This document shows, in pieces, positions 11,401 to 19,449 of a DNA stretch of 64,000 nucleotides. Numbering within the stretch: position 1 is the stretch's first letter; each line of letters begins with the position of its first letter. The stretch comes from Reichenbachiella agariperforans (GTDB lineage Bacteria; Bacteroidota; Bacteroidia; Cytophagales; Cyclobacteriaceae), in assembly GCF_900142205.1 (NCBI RefSeq), contig NZ_FRAA01000007.1, positions 247,194-311,193 of the forward strand, in the 5' to 3' direction. Below the pieces are notes generated by a model, which saw nothing but the letters and a program-made list of their open reading frames with translations, did no database searches and was not told where the DNA came from. Made by a program: the position numbers and the translations under genes.

Positions 11401-12252
11401 GTCGCCAACAATGGGCAGTGGGATAGCTATCAGGGGCTCACTGCGTCCAACAATGCTACACTGACAGCAGGTGTACATACCGTGCGAATCACAGCTTCGG
11501 GAACCAATGCTTGGCAATGGAACCTGGATAAAATTACTTTGACGAAAGTCGGAGAGTTGCCAGGTACTGGAGAAGGAAACCCTGTTTCCTTGACTATCCA
11601 AGCCGAGGATTTTGCAACGACAGGAGGGACATACTCTGGCTTCTTGACCTATACTGTCGGGAGCGTGATGGCCATCAACTACAACCAGACGGGTGATTGG
11701 GCAGATTACAATGTCAATATCCCCGAGACTGGAGATTACAATGTCGAGTATTTCATGGGGACGACTGTCAACGGCGCAGCGGTAGAGCTGTCAGTGGACG
11801 GGGTAGCTCAGCGTACCGATGCTGTGCCTAGCAATGGCAATTGGGATGCATATGCATCTGTCGTAGCAGGGGGGACGATTCATCTGAGTGCAGGATCAAA
11901 TACGATTCGCCTCAAAGGAGCCGGTACCCATGGCTGGGAATGGAACATGGACCGCTTCATCTTGTCCAAAGGCGGAGCAAGTGCTAGAACAGCTTCATCT
12001 TCTGACAATCTGGAAATCCCCGTGACCATGTATCCTGTACCGGCAGACAACCTGTTGCACTTTAGAGGACTTGTGAAAGATTCGTATCAGTTTGTACTCT
12101 TCGATATCCGAGGCAAGCAGGTTATGAATGCGCAACTGAATAGACAAGACGGCTATCAATTGTCTGTATCAGACCTTCAGTCTGGCTTGTATCTGATTCG
12201 CATTCAGTCAGGAGCTGAAAGCAAAAGCCTTAAGGTCGTGATTACTCACTAA
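8461..12252 (+). CDS. GH86 beta-agarase/porphyranase with two Ig-like, two CBM6 and a T9SS domain
   Basis: Secreted endo-acting enzyme on agar or porphyran. A signal peptide ends near residue 24 (LSAQ). The catalytic region to about residue 510 is GH86-like, with candidate acid/base Glu210 in WEVINEPD and nucleophile Glu377 in ISEYG. Two bacterial Ig-like BIG_2 domains follow (about 720-800 and 808-890; 'VTGVSVSPT' starts each), then two CBM6 modules (about 898-1030 and 1040-1175, each opening with an 'EAE(S/D)FA' motif), and a type A T9SS C-terminal sorting domain (about 1183-1263, 'YPVPADNLLHF' to the end). The enzyme is therefore exported by T9SS and probably surface-attached. Agarase versus porphyranase cannot be decided by eye. 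A second agar-active enzyme follows after 56 nt. Confidence 0.9.
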   Translation: MKYSYWKKCALLLLTIPILEQLSAQNVEVDVNVNIKHEVGGVSDFGRERHITLHAALSESDWAGEEEKMEYLLNDLDVYLGRDNGSSTWKFQYSAEDPDNRSHHDPDSLSSFAGWWLEEYENIIETNGTKQYENRSTGKICGTNPHPTYPTLSYWHMCGSEWGRANGYAWLPQDIETSADWVTQYLDEFFVDDLASEGELMPEYWEVINEPDMLMNTGAFMVTSWEDIWEYHNLVAEGVRNRLGNRAPKIGGMTWGLHDFFADDLHRSRTVGYSDAYYGNTPGDEIAKAYAREQTESAYLNQTGPWTQWDVLWKGFMDNAGDNMDFYSVHMYDWPTYGSSGGATRSGGHVEAMLEMIEWYDVTKNGVNNRKPLVISEYGAVQGAWTYLPHDARYDWESLKPFNAMMMQFLERPDYIEKTMPFTPIKAQWGDVDQNGDGTPEYVYQYKMMRDDDHDGNWEWSDYIKWFELWAEVKGTRVDTKSSDPDIQVDSYVDGRDMYLILNNLEGVAKSINLNMFGNRPTLQNVNTKHLYLQGTSTVKLDDTNASSAPSAVQLAADGTMILKYTYANNVTINQQSVEKKFYGEAVSSNERVDIQSGMNTFYVNDVAVPQDASKAEAMLRITVNLFDAEDDQVGFLSIDELRVNGVAVEAPLDWRGGSQNRSRWFGTLEIPVPVNLLQANNQIDVDFHHSGEVCVVNLSTWEFTTAPGRTIGTDPGPSVAVTGVSVSPTQATLTSVGATQALTATVAPTNATNKSVNWSSSNSNVATVNANGVVTAVANGTATITATTVDGAKIATSQVTVSTSSQMIAVTGVSVSPTSLSLNVGQSTDLSETVSPANASNKAVSWASSNTNVATVNANGSVSAVGVGNATVTVTTADGNKTATAAVTVSAGTPSGTTIVIEAESFASTGGTYNDGHVPNGVNVAPGLGINYVNAGDWAEYSINVGEAGVYSIVYQISTPMTNAQIQIAIDGNNVSTDNVANNGQWDSYQGLTASNNATLTAGVHTVRITASGTNAWQWNLDKITLTKVGELPGTGEGNPVSLTIQAEDFATTGGTYSGFLTYTVGSVMAINYNQTGDWADYNVNIPETGDYNVEYFMGTTVNGAAVELSVDGVAQRTDAVPSNGNWDAYASVVAGGTIHLSAGSNTIRLKGAGTHGWEWNMDRFILSKGGASARTASSSDNLEIPVTMYPVPADNLLHFRGLVKDSYQFVLFDIRGKQVMNAQLNRQDGYQLSVSDLQSGLYLIRIQSGAESKSLKVVITH

Positions 12253-12308
12253 AACTAATATGCTCAGGCGGGTCGCATTTGCGGCTCGTCTTTCTTAAAT
12301 TCTAAAAC

Positions 12309-13880
12309 ATGAAAATTATGAAAAGACTCATTACTTTGACAATGGTCATCGCATTGGCCATCCAACTTCGCGCCCAAGAGTGGGCAGGTATTGCCGTACC
12401 GGCTCAAGCGGGCTCGGGAAAAGAGTGGCAATTGCAATCCAATATTTCGGATGATTTTAACTACACCATGTCCGAAGGGAACCGGCCTGCTAGATTTAAC
12501 GACAAGTGGTACCCAACCTATCACAACAATTGGTCTGGTCCAGGCAAAACCCAATGGAACAGTGCACAAGCCTGGGCCAATGGAGATCAGTTGGCGATTC
12601 AGGCCGTACGTGTGCCAGGGACTGATCAGGTCTACTGTGGTATCATTACTAACAAGACTCGAATCAAGTACCCGGTTTACTTCGAAATTAGTGCCAAGAT
12701 CATGAATCAAAAATTGGCCAATGCATTTTGGCTCTTGAGTCCTGACGATACCCAGGAAATCGATGCGATGGAAGGGTATGGCGGTGGAGCTGGTCAAGAG
12801 TGGTTTGCCCACAGGATGCATGTTAGCCATCACGTATTTATTCGCAATCCTTTTCAAGATTATCAGCCCAAGGATGAAGGGTCTTGGGTGTACAACAGTC
12901 AGCCTTGGCGGGCAGAATATCATCGCTATGGCTGCTATTGGAGAGATCCTTGGCACCTCGAGTATTATATAGATGGACAGTTGGTCAGAACAGTATCCGG
13001 CCAAAATATCATTGACCCCAACGGCTATACCAATGGTACAGGACTCAACAAGGAGATGGATATTATTATCGATTGTGAAAATCAAACAGACTGGCGACCG
13101 GATCTTACAGACGCAGAGTTGGCCAGTGAGAACATCTTTTGGGTAGACTGGATGCGCGTGTACAAACCTGTAAATAGCTCTGGAGGCTCTAGTGGTGCTA
13201 CTTTGACAATGGAAGCGGAAAATTTCAACAACACTGGTGGTAGTTATAATGACGCATCGGCTGGTGGCCCTGGTTTTGGAGTCAATGTCTCAGGATCGAT
13301 CATCAACTATGTGAATGGAGGAGACTACGTAGAGTATCCCATTTCTATCCCAGAGGAAGGGGCTTATACTCTGACCTATAGATATGCCACGCCTATCAAC
13401 AATACCAGTGTGGATTTTTCAGTAGCGGGGATTCCTTTTTTTACTACCACACTAGCTAATACTGGTGGATGGGGCAACTATCAGGATCAGACCGCAAGTC
13501 AAACGGCCTATTTTACTGCAGGGAATCATACGATTCGTCTCACAGCAGGTAGTGCAGATTGGCAATGGAATATGGATCGATTTACCTTGTCTAAACCGGG
13601 GAGTGCAAGACAGGGCCATGACCTCTTCAATGATAAGGAAGAAGTCGCACCACTATCAGTTTACCCAGTACCCGCTAGTCAATCGGTGAATGTCAAGGGC
13701 TTGACTCAGGACCAATACCATGTGGATATTTATGATGTCAGAGGAAGTTTGGAAATGAGCTCAGAGATTTCTCGATCGGATGCATACACCCTGCCTGTGA
13801 ATCATCTCCAGCAAGGAATGTATATCCTACGGGTACATACTGGAGGTGAATCGTATAGCTTAAAATTGCTGGTTAGATAG
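12309..13880 (+). CDS. GH16 beta-agarase/porphyranase with CBM6 and T9SS domain
   Basis: Secreted retaining endo-hydrolase. Signal peptide to about residue 22 (LRAQ); the start may be the ATG at 12309 or the one at 12318. The GH16 domain (about 24-290) has the diagnostic ExDxxE as EIDAME, residues 150-155, within 'DTQEIDAMEGYGG', close to the agarase/porphyranase clade. Next come a CBM6 module (about 297-430, 'MEAENFNNTGGSYND') and a type A T9SS sorting domain (about 452-523). It sits 56 nt after the GH86 gene on the same strand, so one transcript is likely, ended by the hairpin at 13942. Exact linkage specificity is not settled. Confidence 0.9.
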   Translation: MKIMKRLITLTMVIALAIQLRAQEWAGIAVPAQAGSGKEWQLQSNISDDFNYTMSEGNRPARFNDKWYPTYHNNWSGPGKTQWNSAQAWANGDQLAIQAVRVPGTDQVYCGIITNKTRIKYPVYFEISAKIMNQKLANAFWLLSPDDTQEIDAMEGYGGGAGQEWFAHRMHVSHHVFIRNPFQDYQPKDEGSWVYNSQPWRAEYHRYGCYWRDPWHLEYYIDGQLVRTVSGQNIIDPNGYTNGTGLNKEMDIIIDCENQTDWRPDLTDAELASENIFWVDWMRVYKPVNSSGGSSGATLTMEAENFNNTGGSYNDASAGGPGFGVNVSGSIINYVNGGDYVEYPISIPEEGAYTLTYRYATPINNTSVDFSVAGIPFFTTTLANTGGWGNYQDQTASQTAYFTAGNHTIRLTAGSADWQWNMDRFTLSKPGSARQGHDLFNDKEEVAPLSVYPVPASQSVNVKGLTQDQYHVDIYDVRGSLEMSSEISRSDAYTLPVNHLQQGMYILRVHTGGESYSLKLLVR

Positions 13881-13941
13881 ATTTGATTCCCGTTTGGCGG
13901 TCAGCCATTCGTATTGATGATCTTTCAATCCACTTAACTAG

Positions 13942-13971
13942 AAAAGGACTCATTTTTTGAGTCCTTTTTTT
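13942..13971 (+). terminator. Rho-independent terminator after the agarase operon
   Basis: AAAAGGACTCA, short T loop, TGAGTCCTTTTTTT: an 11-bp stem with a T-tract about 60 nt after the GH16 stop codon. Confidence 0.85.
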
Positions 13972-13994
13972 ATGAATGGGAATAGGATCCGATA

Positions 13995-14022
13995 AAAGCT
14001 CAAACATGCATGTTTGAGCTTT
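13995..14022. repeat. 28-nt perfect palindrome between convergent operons
   Basis: AAAGCTCAAACATG followed by its exact complement CATGTTTGAGCTTT. It lies between the agarase operon and the convergent ferredoxin reductase gene and may serve as terminator for the minus-strand operon. Its right half (from 14009) starts a 37-nt stretch repeated imperfectly at 14050-14086, about 28 of 37 positions identical. Confidence 0.6.
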
Positions 14023-14104
14023 CCCGAAGTTAGCGAATGTTACCGCACGCATGTTTGGGTTTTTTCCAAATTGGAGAATGTTGCCGTGTGAGGCGTCTTA
14101 AAGC

Positions 14105-15349
14105 CTAATTTTTTATCAGGTCAGCAGGCTTCAATGGTACATCAGTGTCGATCAATTTCCCCTTATCTACCTGCTTGCCTTCCGTGATAAACTTCGTGCC
14201 GATCACATACGCTTTGGCGTTGTTGACCGCATCGACGGCCAGTAGCTGATCGCCACGAAAGTACCAGGCAGAGAACTTGCGTTCACTTTCTTCCTCACGG
14301 ATCAAAAGCTCGTCGTATCCTTCTGACAATCCTACCATTTGCAGTTTGACATCAAACTGATCCGACCAAAACCACGGGAGACTGTTATAACTGGCGTCCT
14401 TGCCAGCGATCACTGCAGCGGCTACTTTGGCCTGATCCACAGCATTTTGTACTGACTCCAGACGCACCCAACGGTTGTAAAGCGGATTGTGGTGAAAGCT
14501 ACAATCTCCTATTGCGTAAATGGCAGTATCACTGGTCTGTGTCTGCGCATTGACTTTGATGCCGTTTTCAATCTCCAACCCCGCATCCTTGGCCAGCTCC
14601 AGGTTGACACGAATACCAACCCCTACCACGATCAGGTCTGCTGGATATTGACTGCCATCTGCGCAATGTACGATGTTGTCTGCTCCCTCCGTGGCGATGG
14701 ATACTACATTTTTATTCGTCAGTACATTCACACCCTGCTCCGCATGCAACTGCTGAAAGAATGCAGACATCTCAGGAGCCGTCACACGTGCCAGTACGCG
14801 CGCTTCGCGCTCGAGTACGGTGACCTCAGCGCCCAGTTTCTTCATCGATGCAGCGATCTCCAGACCGATGTACCCACCGCCGATGATCACCGCACGTTTG
14901 CCCTTACCGTCGCCCAGTGCTGCTTTGATTTGCTGCACATCATGAGCCGTTCTTAACGGATACAGCTGATGTGCTGTGTCCATGCCTGGGATCGGGGGCA
15001 TGAGGGGACGTGCTCCTGTCGCCAAAACCAGCTGGTCGTACACCTGTATTTCACCAGTATCCAGTGTGATGGTTTTGGTGTCACGGTTGATGGAGATGAT
15101 GCCTACACCCAGGCATAACTCGATTTGCTCTTTTTCGTAGCTCTCGGCTGACTTGAGCGAATGCTTTTCGATGGGATCGTCGCTGGTCAGGTAGGCCTTG
15201 GAGAGTGGTGGGCGGTGATAGGGCCGTACTGGGTCTTTGTCGAAGAGCACAATGCGCCCTTCCCAGCCTTCTTTGCGCAGCGCAAAGGCAAAGTTGACGC
15301 CCGCATGGCTCGCCCCGATCACGAGACAGGTTTTATCTTTTGTAGACAT
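14105..15349 (-). CDS. FAD-dependent ferredoxin reductase (P450 electron transfer)
   Basis: NAD(P)H:ferredoxin reductase of the rubredoxin/putidaredoxin-reductase type, about 414 residues, normal for the family. N-terminal FAD-binding fold 'VIGASHAGVNFAFAL', second nucleotide fold 'VIIGGGYIGLEIAASM', FAD motif 'YAIGDCSFHHNPLY', and a C-terminal reductase domain. It is last in a minus-strand cluster P450-ferredoxin-reductase, a complete class I three-component P450 chain. It would pass electrons from NAD(P)H to the ferredoxin encoded just upstream. Related trios are known from agar/porphyran-degrading flavobacteria that demethylate 6-O-methyl-D-galactose. Confidence 0.9.
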   Translation of the reverse strand: MSTKDKTCLVIGASHAGVNFAFALRKEGWEGRIVLFDKDPVRPYHRPPLSKAYLTSDDPIEKHSLKSAESYEKEQIELCLGVGIISINRDTKTITLDTGEIQVYDQLVLATGARPLMPPIPGMDTAHQLYPLRTAHDVQQIKAALGDGKGKRAVIIGGGYIGLEIAASMKKLGAEVTVLEREARVLARVTAPEMSAFFQQLHAEQGVNVLTNKNVVSIATEGADNIVHCADGSQYPADLIVVGVGIRVNLELAKDAGLEIENGIKVNAQTQTSDTAIYAIGDCSFHHNPLYNRWVRLESVQNAVDQAKVAAAVIAGKDASYNSLPWFWSDQFDVKLQMVGLSEGYDELLIREEESERKFSAWYFRGDQLLAVDAVNNAKAYVIGTKFITEGKQVDKGKLIDTDVPLKPADLIKN

Positions 15350-15361
15350 AGTTTGAGAGCG

Positions 15362-15394
15362 AACCCTCCAAGGGTTTAGAACCCTTGGAGGGTT
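15362..15394. repeat. 33-nt perfect intergenic palindrome (CCCTCCAAGGG type), copy 3
   Basis: AACCCTCCAAGGGTT, TAG, AACCCTTGGAGGGTT: a perfect 15-bp inverted repeat between the ferredoxin and reductase genes. Same core as 5104 and 6270, and again inside an operon. Confidence 0.8.
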
Positions 15395-15412
15395 GCTATG
15401 TTTATATAAATT

Positions 15413-15721
15413 TTAATTCACTACATGGAGCGTCACTCCGTCGATCGCATCACTGATGTCGATCTGACAGCAGAGGCGACTGTGCTCGTTGTAGTTGTCT
15501 TCGAGTTCCAGCATGTCTGCCTCGATCTCTCCGGGAGCTCCTACTTTGTCAAAATCCCCTGCCGCTACATGTACATGACAGGTCGCACAGGAGCAAACGC
15601 CCCCACAGTCTCCGTCTATGCCGTTGACGTTGTTATCCTTGGCCAGCTCCATCACAGAGCCGCTGTTGGCTTCTGCTACGATCGTTTCGTTATCGCTGGT
15701 GATAAATGTAATTTTTGCCAT
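15413..15721 (-). CDS. 2Fe-2S ferredoxin, adrenodoxin/putidaredoxin type
   Basis: 102-residue electron carrier. Cluster ligands are visible as C-x5-C-x2-C in 'CGGVCSCATC' with the fourth Cys in 'SRLCCQI' near residue 86. The spacing and the 'EADMLELEDNY' segment are typical of vertebrate-type ferredoxins serving P450s. The gene lies between the P450 and its reductase, 63 nt from the reductase start, so all three are likely one transcript. It shuttles single electrons in the cytoplasm. Confidence 0.93.
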   Translation of the reverse strand: MAKITFITSDNETIVAEANSGSVMELAKDNNVNGIDGDCGGVCSCATCHVHVAAGDFDKVGAPGEIEADMLELEDNYNEHSRLCCQIDISDAIDGVTLHVVN

Positions 15722-15749
15722 TGTTGTATTTTTTAATGTTGATTGAATT

Positions 15750-15805
15750 CCTTCCCCCTATCCCCCTCCTGAGGAGGATAGGATTATACCTTTGGCTAAG
15801 GAAGG
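15750..15805. repeat. 56-nt imperfect inverted-repeat element
   Basis: Outer arms CCTTCC (15750-15755) and GGAAGG (15800-15805) enclose an inner CCTCCTGAGGAGG hairpin. It fills the gap between P450 and ferredoxin and abuts the P450 stop. It resembles the CCTCC-rich dispersed hairpins common in this phylum and could give an RNA structure within the operon. Confidence 0.5.
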
Positions 15806-16966
15806 TTAGTCCTTTCTATGAAATTCTACCTGAATACTGTCGTACCCCACTTTTCGTTGGAATTCGCCCCAGTCCTCGATATTGTCCTTTTGCTCCAGGA
15901 TGTCGATGGATTTCACTTTTTGCGCAAGCACACCGAGTAAAACCCTCAGCACCTGACGGGCGTGGGTAGCGCCTAGGCATTTGTGTATCCCAAAACCAAA
16001 GCCTACATGTGGATTCATTTTGCGATCGATGACTATTTCGTTAGGGTTTTCAAACGTCGAGGCATCTCTGTTGGCGGAAGCCCAGCAGAGCGATACCCTG
16101 GTATCTGCTTTGGCGGCATGTTCGCAGACCTGGGTGTCTTCGGTCACCACTCGACCCATGTGGGTAAGTGGAGAGAAGTAGCGCACGAGTTCCTCCACGG
16201 CATGAGCAGTGATCTCAGGCTCATTGTCCAGTCGGGTGAGTGATTCGGGATGCTCTGCGAAGTAGGCAATGGAGTTGGTCACCGCATTGATGACGGTGTC
16301 TCTGCCACCCGCAAAGGTCAGGATCATCACACCTTTGACTTCCTCTTTGGTCAGCTTGCGGCCTTCAATTTCGGAATCTAGCAGCACTGAGTAAAGGTCA
16401 TCTCCCGGGTGTTCGATGGCCTTGTCGATTTGCGCATCGATGTAGTCGTAGAGAATGGCCGCCTTGTCTCCGTCTAGCGCGGATTCTTCACTTCTGAATA
16501 CGTGCATCCCCCAACCAATCCAGGTTTCGGATTCTTCGTAGGGGATGTTGAGTAGCAGTGTGAGCGCACGTGACTGTAGCTTTAGGGCAAATTGTTCCAT
16601 CACTTCGAGGCTGTCCATTTGCAGCGCTTCGTCTACCAATTCAGTGATAATCTCTTCCAAACTCTCGCGATAATCTGGCTGCTCGGGTCGCTTGAACCAG
16701 TCTTCCAACAAAGCCCGGTACTCACCGTGCATCGGTGGATCTACCTCAAAGGGAATCTGTCGGGTATCGCGTATGCTCACCTCCGACGGCACCACGATAC
16801 GCCCCGGAGCAGCACCAGACTGAAATGTCTTCGTGTCCTTGGCTGTCTTGCGGACGTCTTTGAGACGGAGTAGCATGGTGACGGGATCGTTTTGATCCTC
16901 TACTGTGCCATAGCCTTTGGCTTCTCGGGCTTGTGCGAATGGATCGGGCAGTGCGCTTTTTTTCAT
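15806..16966 (-). CDS. Cytochrome P450 (probable 6-O-methyl-galactose demethylase)
   Basis: Soluble bacterial P450 of 386 residues. The I-helix motif is AGGRDT (219-224), the ExxR is Glu259-Arg262 in 'EELVRYFSP', and the haem loop is 'GFGFGIHKCLG' with Cys330 as thiolate ligand. Ferredoxin and ferredoxin reductase follow directly. In agarolytic Zobellia and Formosa, a P450 with this three-gene setting removes the methyl group of 6-O-methyl-D-galactose, releasing formaldehyde. Two agar/porphyran hydrolases and formaldehyde-processing candidates on either side make the same role likely here. Membership of the family is certain; the substrate is inferred from context. Confidence 0.88.
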   Translation of the reverse strand: MKKSALPDPFAQAREAKGYGTVEDQNDPVTMLLRLKDVRKTAKDTKTFQSGAAPGRIVVPSEVSIRDTRQIPFEVDPPMHGEYRALLEDWFKRPEQPDYRESLEEIITELVDEALQMDSLEVMEQFALKLQSRALTLLLNIPYEESETWIGWGMHVFRSEESALDGDKAAILYDYIDAQIDKAIEHPGDDLYSVLLDSEIEGRKLTKEEVKGVMILTFAGGRDTVINAVTNSIAYFAEHPESLTRLDNEPEITAHAVEELVRYFSPLTHMGRVVTEDTQVCEHAAKADTRVSLCWASANRDASTFENPNEIVIDRKMNPHVGFGFGIHKCLGATHARQVLRVLLGVLAQKVKSIDILEQKDNIEDWGEFQRKVGYDSIQVEFHRKD

Positions 16967-17341
16967 GTCAGCTCTTGTTTACTCAGTTGTGTAGATCAGT
17001 GCCTTCTATACACCTTCTATCTTACTAGCAAAGTACGCGAGCGGCCCTTGATTAATCTTCCTTTATTTTGATGTATTTATATGTTATTATGTTAGCGTGT
17101 ATGATTTATTGCGTGTTTTATTGATGCAATAAGTTATTTGTATAGGTCTTTTAATAGGGGTTGTTCTAGACCAAGATATTTGATGATGTGTTTATCAAGG
17201 ATATCTACATCGAGGGAATTAGTTAGCAATAGATCTGATAGAAAGATTTTAGATCTGGCAACAAAATGATCCGCAATGTCATTTGTAAAATGAGAGAATC
17301 ATCTAAGAGGCATAACGAACATAACATCATGCATTCCAATT
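16967..17341. other. 375-nt intergenic region upstream of the P450 operon
   Basis: AT-rich, no gene seen. It should contain the P450 promoter (minus strand) and the end of the AraC-gene transcript. No clear dyad or terminator stood out. Confidence 0.5.
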
Positions 17342-18184
17342 TCAAATCCTCCGATACATCTTTCTAAACTCTAGAGGCGTGTAGCCCTTGAATTTTTTGA
17401 ATTGCTTGTAGAAGAAAGGCAGGCTTTCATAGCCGCATTGGTAGGCGATCTCGGCCATCTGTAGGTCGGTCTCCAGGATGAGTCGGCTGGAGATATTCAC
17501 CCGGTATTCGTTGAGAAAGACGAAGAAGGGCTTGTTCATCGTCTTGCTGAAAAAGCGCGAAAAGGACTGCTCACTCATGCTTAGCTTATCGGCAATATCG
17601 GCCAATTTTATTTTCTCTTTGAAGTGTGTTTTGACGTAAGATTGCACCACTTCGAGGCGGTTGGTGGTGGCGCTGGTACCGTCGTACGAATAAGAGGCGC
17701 CAGCGATATAGTCGTAGTGCGCATGGCTTGCGATGTAGTCCAGGAGCTCCACAAAACCAAGATATTGCTCAACCCCCGCACAGTCTGTCACGGCATGCAT
17801 ACGACTAGCGATCTCAGACCGATCTTTGGGGTGAATGAACAAGCCTCTCTGCGCACGATGCATCAGTTCATGGATTTGGTCGAAAATCGGCAGATGGCTG
17901 ATGATCTCCTGGCGCCACTGGATCACCAGTGATTCACTAGGGCCGGTTTTATCATCGACATTTTTCCAACAATGCGGCAGGTTACTGCCCAGCAACACCA
18001 AATCACCTTCGTTGAAATCTGAAATATTGTTGCCCACGTAGCGGATGCCAGCACTTCGGAGGATGAGGGTCAATTCATACTCGGGATGAAAATGCCAAGG
18101 CGCATCAAAAACCTTTTTGGAATAGCGAAAGGCACGGATACTGTCCTGTTCGGCAATGGCTACTTGCTCTAGTACGGCTTTCAT
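17342..18184 (-). CDS. AraC-family transcriptional regulator
   Basis: 280 residues: an N-terminal cupin-like sensor ('WHFHPEYELTLILRS', 'EGDLVLLGSNLPHCW') and a C-terminal double helix-turn-helix of the AraC type ('KLADIADKLSMSEQSFSRFFSK', then 'MAEIAYQCGYESLPFFYKQFKKFKG' as shorter segments). It lies between the P450 operon and the divergent alcohol dehydrogenase operon (149-nt shared upstream region), the natural place for a sugar-responsive activator of both. The inducer is probably a galactose derivative or oligosaccharide; that is inference. Confidence 0.9.
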   Translation of the reverse strand: MKAVLEQVAIAEQDSIRAFRYSKKVFDAPWHFHPEYELTLILRSAGIRYVGNNISDFNEGDLVLLGSNLPHCWKNVDDKTGPSESLVIQWRQEIISHLPIFDQIHELMHRAQRGLFIHPKDRSEIASRMHAVTDCAGVEQYLGFVELLDYIASHAHYDYIAGASYSYDGTSATTNRLEVVQSYVKTHFKEKIKLADIADKLSMSEQSFSRFFSKTMNKPFFVFLNEYRVNISSRLILETDLQMAEIAYQCGYESLPFFYKQFKKFKGYTPLEFRKMYRRI

Positions 18185-18333
18185 TTGTATTCTATTTTCT
18201 TATGCATTGAATTCATTTGAATAAATTGATTACAAAATAGCATATTTTTCAATCAAAATAAGCAACTAGGGCGGCGCTGATTCTCGTCATATTTGTACTC
18301 TGTACTATTTAAGTCAATAAGGAAGTAAGAGAT

Positions 18334-19449
18334 ATGGCCATTCAATCCAAAGCGGCAATAGCCAAGGGGGACGGGAGTTTCGTCATCGATACGGTAACGG
18401 TCGCTGATCCCCAAGCCGATGAAATACTAATAAGAGTGAAAGCAGCGGGACTCTGCCACACCGATCATGACTCCCTCAACTGGGGCAAGCCCATCATCAT
18501 GGGGCACGAAGGTGCAGGAATCATCGAGAAATTGGGAAGTGAAGTCTCGGACTTCCAAGTCGGAGACCAAGTCATCCTCAACTGGGCGACACCTTGTATG
18601 CGATGCTTTCAGTGTGAGGAGGGCAACCAGCACATCTGCGAAAACAACTCACCCGTGACAGCAGGAGGCAATGGCTATACGCCTGGTCACGCGCACCTCA
18701 ACGGCACGAAGTGGAATGACAAAGCCATCGAGCGCTCCTTCAACATCGGGACGCTCTCAGAGTACACGTTGGTCAAAGCCTCTGCCTGTGTGAAACTGTC
18801 CAGCGACATGCCCATGCCCTCGGCGAGTATCATCAGCTGTGGCGTGATGACGGGCTACGGCTCGGTCGTCAACTCCGCCAAACTCTCGGCTGGCAGTTCG
18901 GCTGTGGTGCTGGGTACTGGTGGGGTAGGTCTCAACGTCATCCAAGGGGCTCGCATCTCGGGTGCAGCCATGATCATCGCGATCGACATCAATCCCGAGC
19001 GACTGGAAATGGCCAAGGCCTTTGGGGCAACCCATACGATACGGGCTGATAAGGAAGACAAAGGGCTGATGAAAGCCGCCGAACAAGTCAAAGCCATGAC
19101 CAAGGGACGCGGGGCGGACTATGCTTTTGAGTGTACAGCCATCCCTGCTTTGGGCGCAGCTCCGCTGGCGATGATCCGCAATGCCGGTACTGCCGTGCAG
19201 GTGAGTGGGATCGAAGAAGAAATAACTATCGATATGCGGCTCTTCGAATGGGACAAGGTTTACATCAATCCCCTTTATGGAAAATGCCGTCCGCAGATAG
19301 ATTTCCCTAAATTGGTGAGTCTGTATGACAAGGGCGACTTGATGCTCGATCAGATGATCACCCGCACCTATCCGCTCGATGACCTGCAGCAGGCCTTCGA
19401 AGACATGCTGGGCGGTCGCAATGCCAAAGGCGTAATTGTATTCAACTGA
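18334..19449 (+). CDS. Zinc-dependent alcohol dehydrogenase (class III-like; formaldehyde-oxidising candidate)
   Basis: MDR-type NAD(P)-dependent dehydrogenase, 371 residues. Catalytic zinc ligands are Cys41 and the His58-Glu59 pair in 'MGHEGAG'; structural zinc ligands Cys88, Cys91, Cys94 and Cys102 are all present; the nucleotide fold shows 'GTGGVGLNV'. The next gene overlaps by one base and encodes an S-formylglutathione-hydrolase-like esterase, the classical partner of thiol-dependent formaldehyde dehydrogenase. It may thus oxidise the hydroxymethyl-thiol adduct of formaldehyde made by the P450. A role on an algal-sugar alcohol or aldehyde is the alternative. Confidence 0.85.
   Translation: MAIQSKAAIAKGDGSFVIDTVTVADPQADEILIRVKAAGLCHTDHDSLNWGKPIIMGHEGAGIIEKLGSEVSDFQVGDQVILNWATPCMRCFQCEEGNQHICENNSPVTAGGNGYTPGHAHLNGTKWNDKAIERSFNIGTLSEYTLVKASACVKLSSDMPMPSASIISCGVMTGYGSVVNSAKLSAGSSAVVLGTGGVGLNVIQGARISGAAMIIAIDINPERLEMAKAFGATHTIRADKEDKGLMKAAEQVKAMTKGRGADYAFECTAIPALGAAPLAMIRNAGTAVQVSGIEEEITIDMRLFEWDKVYINPLYGKCRPQIDFPKLVSLYDKGDLMLDQMITRTYPLDDLQQAFEDMLGGRNAKGVIVFN

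Noticed and set aside
12264..13085. 273-codon minus-strand open frame opposite the GH16 gene
   Set aside because: The plus strand encodes an intact GH16 enzyme with catalytic motif; the antisense frame is a codon-usage artefact.
13942..13971. Attenuator rather than terminator
   Set aside because: It lies after the GH16 stop with a T-tract and no following co-directional gene.
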